Shown here in pieces: positions 57,544-64,000 of a stretch of 64,000 nucleotides of DNA; position 1 is the stretch's first letter; each line of letters opens with the position of its first letter. The notes beneath the pieces were generated by a model. That model was not told where the DNA came from. It worked only from the letters and a program-made list of their open reading frames with translations, and did not search any database. Source of the DNA: Chondrus crispus (taxonomy: Eukaryota > Rhodophyta > Florideophyceae > Gigartinales > Gigartinaceae); the NCBI RefSeq assembly GCF_000350225.1, contig NW_005179007.1:1-64000 (forward strand). Reading direction: 5' to 3'. Made by a program: the position numbers and the translations under genes.

Positions 57544-60500
57544 CCGATACCCTCGCTCTTGGTGAAAGGCTTGTGCCATTGGAAATCTGACTTGAGCGAG
57601 GGTCCGACCAAAAATCGTCGAGAGACGAAACACTGATCCTCGGGGAGGATCACAGTGTACTGGTCTAGTCGATCCGCACTCTGCCTTCGGGAGGTGCGTC
57701 GGCGGTGTGGGTAACGCTCTCGGTATTAGCCCTATAGGTACGACTTCGGTCCCCTGGGTGAAGAGAATACGTGCCTAAACACTGAACCTCTCACTATACG
57801 TGTATAAGGTCGCGTACCTTGATTAAGTTCGCACGGAAGAGGGTGACCCTAGGCGTGATTGTGAACAAATCACACGAGTACGACGAAGGCAGTTTCATTC
57901 TTGTGTTGTGGGAAACCTCATTGGGGTAGTACCGTATCAAGTTTGGACAAGCCGATTTCGGTTGCAGGGACCGTTCGCGGTAGTGACCAAAAGTCCTGGT
58001 TCGTCTACAGGCAAAGTGTTGTGCTTACTCGTGGCACGTTTGATTTAGTTCACAGTCGAAAGACCCGCACTGGCCGACATACAGGGGTAGCGCCCTAAGG
58101 CATTTTTAAGAAGAATACGCTTGTTCCACTCCGCCGGGAACAAGCACCAAGAACGTGTCCGAGTAATCGCTACAAACTTCCTATACGGGTGGGCTTGCCA
58201 TTGTGTTGACTATCGGTTAACGGCTTGGGATCCCGGAACAGAAGACCTTGTATACTCGAAGGGTACATCCATTCGGCGAAATGGATGACCAAAGCTCTGG
58301 ATCGGTCAGAATCGAAAAGCTGACCGCATCTAACTTTTACATCTGGAAGCAGAAAATCCAGCTACTGCTTGCTCTCCGAGATGTCGATCAATACGTTTTT
58401 GATGATATCCCGGAGAATGCGACGTCAGATGACCGGAGAAAATGGATCCGTGGTGACGCAAAAGCAAAGGCAGTCATCGGACTCACGCTTTCTGATGACT
58501 ACTTGCAACATGTGCGAGGGTGTAGCAGTGCGAAAGAGACATGGGAAGCAATTCTGAATGTGTTTGAGCGTCATACTTTGCTCAACAAACTTGCCGCCCG
58601 TCGCGACTTTTACACTGTATCCATGCTCCCATCCGAGAAAGTGCTCGTGTTCATCAATCGTGTGAAGCAACTTGCTGCCAGATTGCAGTCAATGAGTGTT
58701 GAGATTGACGATAAAGAAATTGCAATGGCTGTGTTGAATGGCTTGCCTCCACGATTCGATAACTTGATTGTTGCTCTTGACGCACTTGGCAATGAAGATA
58801 AAGTGTTTGGACTCGAGTTTGTGAAGAGTCGTCTGCTGCAAGAAGAGCAACGAGAAAGCATGAAGACCGCTTCTGCTTCATCACCACATGCACCTGCACT
58901 TGTCAATCGTATGCCTTTTCGACGCGATATGAAATGTACGAATTGCAATAGACATGGGCATACTGCAGCGCGTTGCTGGGGCAAGGACGTGAATGGGCGC
59001 CGACCTGCACCGCCAGATGGGTTTCGGTCACGCAACACTGGCTTAAAGCCAAGTGCATTCGTTTCTCGAGATGAAAATTCTACTGCTGCCTTTGCGGAGA
59101 GTGACTTTACTTGCTTGCTTTCGACTTCCACTCCAGAAAAGAGGGCTGCAAACGCAAGGTCATGGCTTGTCGATTCCGGTTGCAGCGCTCACATTACGTT
59201 TGATCGCTCTTTGTTCGTTACGTATGAACAGATGCAATCTGGATCAGTCGAGATGGGCACGAAGGCTAGAGCTAATGTCGCTGGTCGCGGCGAGGTAGAA
59301 TTCATGTTGAACGTCAACGGTAGTCCCCATCCTTGTAAATTGTCAAACGTTTTGCATGTCCCTGATTTCGGATATTCGCTACTGTCTGTTAGCCAAATGG
59401 TTTCGAAGGGTTTGCAAGTGTCATTTGAAAATGAGAAATGCCGCGTTACTGCAGGACCAATTGTAGTTGCTACAGCGAGTCAAGTTGGGGATTTGTACAT
59501 ACTTGACGTCATGAATGAAACCTTTTCTGCTCACGTAGTTACCCTGCAGACGCTACATGAACGCATGGCCCATGTTAATGTACAAGGAATCGCATCAATG
59601 ATTCACAATAATGTGGTAAGTGGCATCAACGTTCGTCAAAGCGATGTCATCAGTGCAATGAATCCGAAGTCTGACAACCACTCTCCCATTTGTCCTGCGT
59701 GTGTGTTTGGCAAAGCAACGCGATCAGTAATCCCAAAACAGCGATCATGGTCTCGAGCACAGAACTGTCTTGACTTGGTACATTCTGACGTTTCCGGTCC
59801 GCTCGAAGTACAGTCAGTTGGTGGCTCGAGATACTTCATTACATTTGTAGATGATCACTCGAACTGGGTAGTTGTGTACACGATGAGAAATAAATCTGAG
59901 GCGTTTGCAAAATACAAGTTGTATGAAAAGTTGGCTCAAACCCACACTGGTCGCAAAGTAAAGGTGCTTCGCACTGATCGACGGGGAGAGTACTTGTCGA
60001 CGGAATTCAAGTCGCATTTAGATTTAAACGGTACGCAGCACCAACTCACAACGGCGTACACCCCTGAACAAAACGGTGTTGCTGAACGTTTAAATCGAAC
60101 TTTGATTGATCTTGTCCGCTCAATGCTTTCTCATAAACAGGTCAGTAAGCGATTCTGGGCCGAGGCTCTTGCCACTTCGGTATATGTACGTAATCGAGTT
60201 ACTTCACGCGCTTTGCCCGTTAATACAACTCCGCACCACATCTGGATGAATTCTACTCCAAATGTTGGCCATTTGCGAGTATTTGGGTCAAAGTGTTGGT
60301 ATACATTACTAAAATTAGAGCTCCGTAAGCTGGACTTGCGAGCGCGTAAAGCGATGTTTCTTGGGTACTCGCAATGCAGTAAGGCATACAAACTTTGGGA
60401 CGGAGAGTTGAATAAAATTGTTGTGTCACGGGATGTCAAGTTTGATGAATCGACATGTGGGATGCATGACATTCCTGCACACGAAAGTGATTCAATCAAC

Positions 60501-62395
60501 TCTGATGTTGACGTTGTACTGCTCGATGGCGACAATGAGAATACAGCTGATACCCCAAATACGGATGAGGTCGGTTCTGAAGAAGATGAGGTTCCAGAGG
60601 AGGTTCTTGAAAACGACGAAACTCACTCTGTAAGTGAGAATGATGAAGATGATGTGCCAACTGCCGTCGAAACTCCGAATGTCACCCCTCCAACTCCGAC
60701 TCCAGCTGTACGAAGATCGTCTCGAGTCAGCAGACCTCCCGGATCATGGTGGAGGAGCAACTTTGCAGCTGCTCTTCTTTCACATGCGCATGTCGCTATT
60801 GAAGGTCCCCAGACTTTCAACCAGGCAACCAACGGTCCTAGAGCTGCATTTTGGCAGACCGGCATTGACAAAGAACTTGCCTCGCAGACCAAGAATCAGA
60901 CTTGGAAACTTGGTCCTCGATCTGAGGCGTCAAACATCTTGACATCCCGATGGGTTTTCAATGTGAAGCAACTGCCTGATGCAAATGGCAATATAGTTGA
61001 AAGTGCAAAAGCCAGACTTGTTGCTCGTGGATTCCAGCGAGTGCAAGGTCTTGACTATACTGAGACATATGCCCCTGTCATAAAGTTTACCACTATTCGT
61101 CTACTTCTTGCCTTAGTTGCTCATTACGACCTCGAACTTCATCAGATGGATGTCGTGACTGCGTTTTTGAACGGCGACTTGGATGAAGACATCTACATGG
61201 AGCAACCCGAAGGGTGCATTGACAAAAGCAAAAGTGACCACGTGTGTAAACTTTTGAAAGCACTTTACGGTCTTAAACAAGCACATCGTCAATGGCATGC
61301 CAAAGTGGATGATTTCTTAATTGGTGAATTGGGATTCAAGACTTCGCGTAGTGATCCTTGTCTCTACATTAAACGCATCGGTAACACTATCATGCTGATT
61401 GCACTTTATGTCGATGACTTGTTACTCGCCGGTAGTGATATCGATGCCATCAAATGGATGAAGGGGGAGCTTAATAAACGGTTTGAGATGAAAGACCTTG
61501 GTGAAGCAAAAGTCTGCATTGGTCTTGAAATTCAAAGGGATCGGACCGCCAAGACTTTGAGTCTCACTCAAACTAAGTATGCATCAAAAGTGCTTGAGCG
61601 TTTCGGAATGTCAACGTGTAACCCCTCTCTGACTCCAATGGAACAAGGTCACACAACCACGATTTCAACCGAAAACGACTCCGAAACAAATGTACCGTAT
61701 CGTGAGGCAGTGGGATCCCTGATGTACTTGATGGTTGGCACTCGTCCAGACTTGGCATATGCGATTGGAAAGCTTTCTCAACATTCTGCCAACCCATGTG
61801 AGTCACACTGGGCAGGTGTGAAACGGGTAATGCGATACGTGCAAGGGACTCGAAACTTAGGAATCGTGTTTGACAATAAATCCAAATCGCCGGAGTTGTT
61901 CGGCTTCAGTGATGCTGACTGGGCCGGTTGTTCAGACTCTCGCAAGTCGACCAGCGGATATGTTTTCAAGTTCTGCGGTGGAGCGATCAGTTGGAGTTCC
62001 CGGAAACAGACTGTGGTTGCAACTTCGACGTGTGAAGCTGAGTCCATTGCACTATGTGAAGCGTGTAAGGAGGCGACTTGGTTGCGTCAAGTGGTTGCTG
62101 ATGTTCTTGGACTTGATTCTGATCCCACGATTGTGATGGGGTGTGACAATGCAGGGACTATTTCGTATGCACAGAATGAATCGGTCAACCGTCGTAACAA
62201 ACATGTTGATGTGAAATACCACTATGTATGAGATGCAATTAGGAGAAACGTCATTTCTTTGTCACATTGCCCGACCACTTCCATGCCTGCAGATATCCTG
62301 ACGAAAGCACTTGGGCGAGTTCTGTTCCAGAAGTTTGTAGAACTTCTAGGGCTTGCAGCAGCTACTTCTGGTAAAAGCATGTGATCGAGGGGGAG

Positions 62396-63334
62396 TTTTG
62401 TAACTCTACGACCACATGCTGATATGCATGACACACGACGACAGGTATGACACGTGTAAAAGCAAAAACACTCCGCGTGACGAGCTGAGCAAGTTTGATT
62501 TTCAACGTGTACACGTGTGGTTTCTGTACACGGTTGCAACCTACAGTACTTCAGGAGCAAGTTTGGGTTTCGACGTGTACACGTGTGAAATATATCCACG
62601 GTTGCGGTGTACAGTACAATCTGAGCATGTTTCATTTTTTCCGCCCGACATGTGTATGACCTGGACACATGACCTCATTAGACTGTCGGACGCGTACAGT
62701 ACGCCTGCAGTCTTACAGACAAAGTGTAGAGTCTTGGTGGCGGGTGCCTGGCACGTGCCAAAGGTTTACAGCGTCCATGGAGTGCAGCACGGGTACAGCA
62801 GGACACAGCGATACCGTTGCGCGAGTTTTGAATTCGTAAGGCAAAATGTGCACTGTTGTAATTGACAGTGGACAGGACCTCACGAGAGATTCAGATTCAT
62901 AAGGCAACGTGTGCGCTGTAAACAGTCCTTGCAGGATTGATTTGAATTCGTAAGGCAACGTGTGAGCTGTAAACGTGCCTTACGAATTTGTGCCACGCTG
63001 GATTTGGAATAGTAAGGGAATTTGTGCTTTGCTGTGCTTTGTTGTACTGCCTTACTAATTTCTCCGTCATGACAGTGCTAATTCGTAAGGCGGTTTTCTG
63101 TTATGTTGGTTGGGCCATCGCCAGTTTGGCTGAGTAGCAAGACGGGCACATGTGTTAGAGCCAATACATTTGTAGTATATGTGTCGTAGTGTTTGGTAGT
63201 AGAGTTCTAGAAGATTGCAGAAGTGTATAAGTAGCGCCAGAAGTTGGCGACTCAAAGTAAATCGGTACCCAATCCTTCAACTTCACCTCATCAACCGTCC
63301 TCCGATTTCCCTTTGCCCCGCTGACCTACCATTA
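62396..63334 (+). repeat. Copia LTR 4 of the plus array
   Basis: 939 bp, ending CTGACCTACCATTA, followed directly by a primer-binding site. Confidence 0.85.
63226..63230 (+). promoter_or_regulatory. LTR 4 TATA box
   Basis: GTGTATAAGTA in the same position as in LTR 1. Confidence 0.55.
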
Positions 63335-63348
63335 GGTTATGGGCCCAG
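63335..63348 (+). other. Primer-binding site after LTR 4 (half initiator tRNA-Met)
   Basis: GGTTATGGGCCCAG begins at the base after the LTR, the same word and position as in the minus-strand copia. Confidence 0.8.
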
Positions 63349-64000
63349 TTCAACGTTATTTTTCCGCTGTGTGAGTGCTTGTTCTCAGTTTCTGCTGCCG
63401 TTTTCGTGTTTGTTTCTGCTGTCGTTCTCGTTTCGGTCCCCGCTGTCGATCGGCACTCTGCCTTCGGGAGGTGCGTCGGCGGTGTGGGTAACGCTCTCGG
63501 TATTAGCCCTATAGGTACGACTTCGTGCTGTCGTTATCATCTTGGTCGTTCGTCTCCGTCTACCTGCTGTCGTTTCAACTTGGTGGATCTTCTTCGTGTC
63601 TGTTGCAGCTTGGTCTTGGCAATCGTTGTGTGAGCTGTGGGTGTAGTCCCTAGTCGCCAACGTACCATATCAATCCAAGAAGACTGCCCTTCGATCACGC
63701 CGGTGATCGTCCTAGCTGCCGATACCCTCGCTCTTGGTGAAAGGCTTGTGCCATTGGAAATCTGACTTGAGCGAGGGTCCGACCAAGAATCGTCGAGAGA
63801 CGAAACACTGATCCTCGGGGAGGATCACAGTGTACTGGTCTAGTCGATCCGCACTCTGCCTTCGGGAGGTGCGTCGGCGGTGTGGGTAACGCTCTCGGTA
63901 TTAGCCCTATAGGTACGACTTCGGTCCCCTGGGTGAAGAGAATACGTGCCTAAACACTGAACCTCTCACTATACGTGTATTAGGTCGCGTACCTTGATTA
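63335..64000 (+). mobile_element. Plus-strand copia array, unit 5 (start only)
   Basis: Primer-binding site, a pyrimidine-rich tract (63354-63440), then the structured leader with hairpin 2 at about 63723. The window ends before gag. A stretch of leader (about 63450-63530) occurs again at 63850-63920. Confidence 0.85.

Larger units (their letters stand above)
57544..63334 (+). mobile_element. Plus-strand copia array, unit 4
   Basis: Leader 57544-58280, gag-pol from the ATG at 58281, LTR 62396-63334. The longest continuous polyprotein frame of the window is here, covering gag, CCHC knuckle, protease, integrase, reverse transcriptase (YVDD) and most of RNase H. Broken, with about one break visible. 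Confidence 0.9.

Noticed and set aside
39566-63334. Gypsy or DIRS-type elements
   Set aside because: Integrase precedes reverse transcriptase, the RT motifs are Copia-type (YVDD, YGLKQA), and ordinary LTRs are present.

Overview
This is a repeat-dominated stretch of a eukaryotic nuclear genome. The evidence is Ty1/copia retroelements, a Mutator-like (MULE) transposase, solo LTRs, a tRNA-derived SINE-like repeat, a polyadenylated retrocopy and a decayed bZIP gene. No bacterial features are visible. The species cannot be fixed from the sequence. The very GC-rich bZIP relic set among TG/AC-rich noncoding DNA would fit an alga such as a red alga, but that is a low-confidence guess.

Layout. 1-2556: a MULE DNA transposon with an acidic N-terminal ORF, a DDE transposase and a C-terminal AT-hook/zinc-knuckle part; its left end lies outside the window. 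2562-3825: a solo copia LTR with its own 5-bp target duplication (ACATG). 3851-5129: a GC-rich relic of a bZIP transcription factor gene. 5130-5512: noncoding DNA with a short motif recurring at about 30-base multiples. 5513-38988: a tandem array with a 2,172-bp period. Each unit is a 1,264-bp reverse-oriented solo LTR flanked by AGCGC, plus a 907/908-bp spacer. The spacer is a SINE-like tRNA-derived repeat into which a poly(A)-tailed retrocopy carrying a 156-codon coiled-coil ORF has been inserted. Thirteen spacer copies are present. One unit (28041-35909) still holds the full copia element at the site where the other units hold only a solo LTR, and the last spacer (38984-38988) shows the empty target site. 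38981-39554: inverted SINE copies. 39566-64000: a head-to-tail array of a second, related copia lineage on the plus strand (four units plus the start of a fifth), in which neighbouring units share one LTR.

How the parts relate. The two copia lineages share a core LTR promoter (a TATAA about 105 bp before the LTR end, and the terminal CTACCATTA or a close variant). They also share a primer-binding site, GGTTATGGGCCCAG, that is complementary to the anticodon arm of initiator tRNA-Met, as known for Drosophila copia half-tRNA priming. The same 14-mer lies inside the SINE-like repeat. Both arrays look like DNA-level amplification (unequal exchange and gene conversion) layered on older retrotransposition. 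The retroelements are fossils or near-fossils. The only features with possible host-type function are the repeated coiled-coil ORF of unknown role and a two-zinc-finger ORF in the leader of the minus-strand copia.
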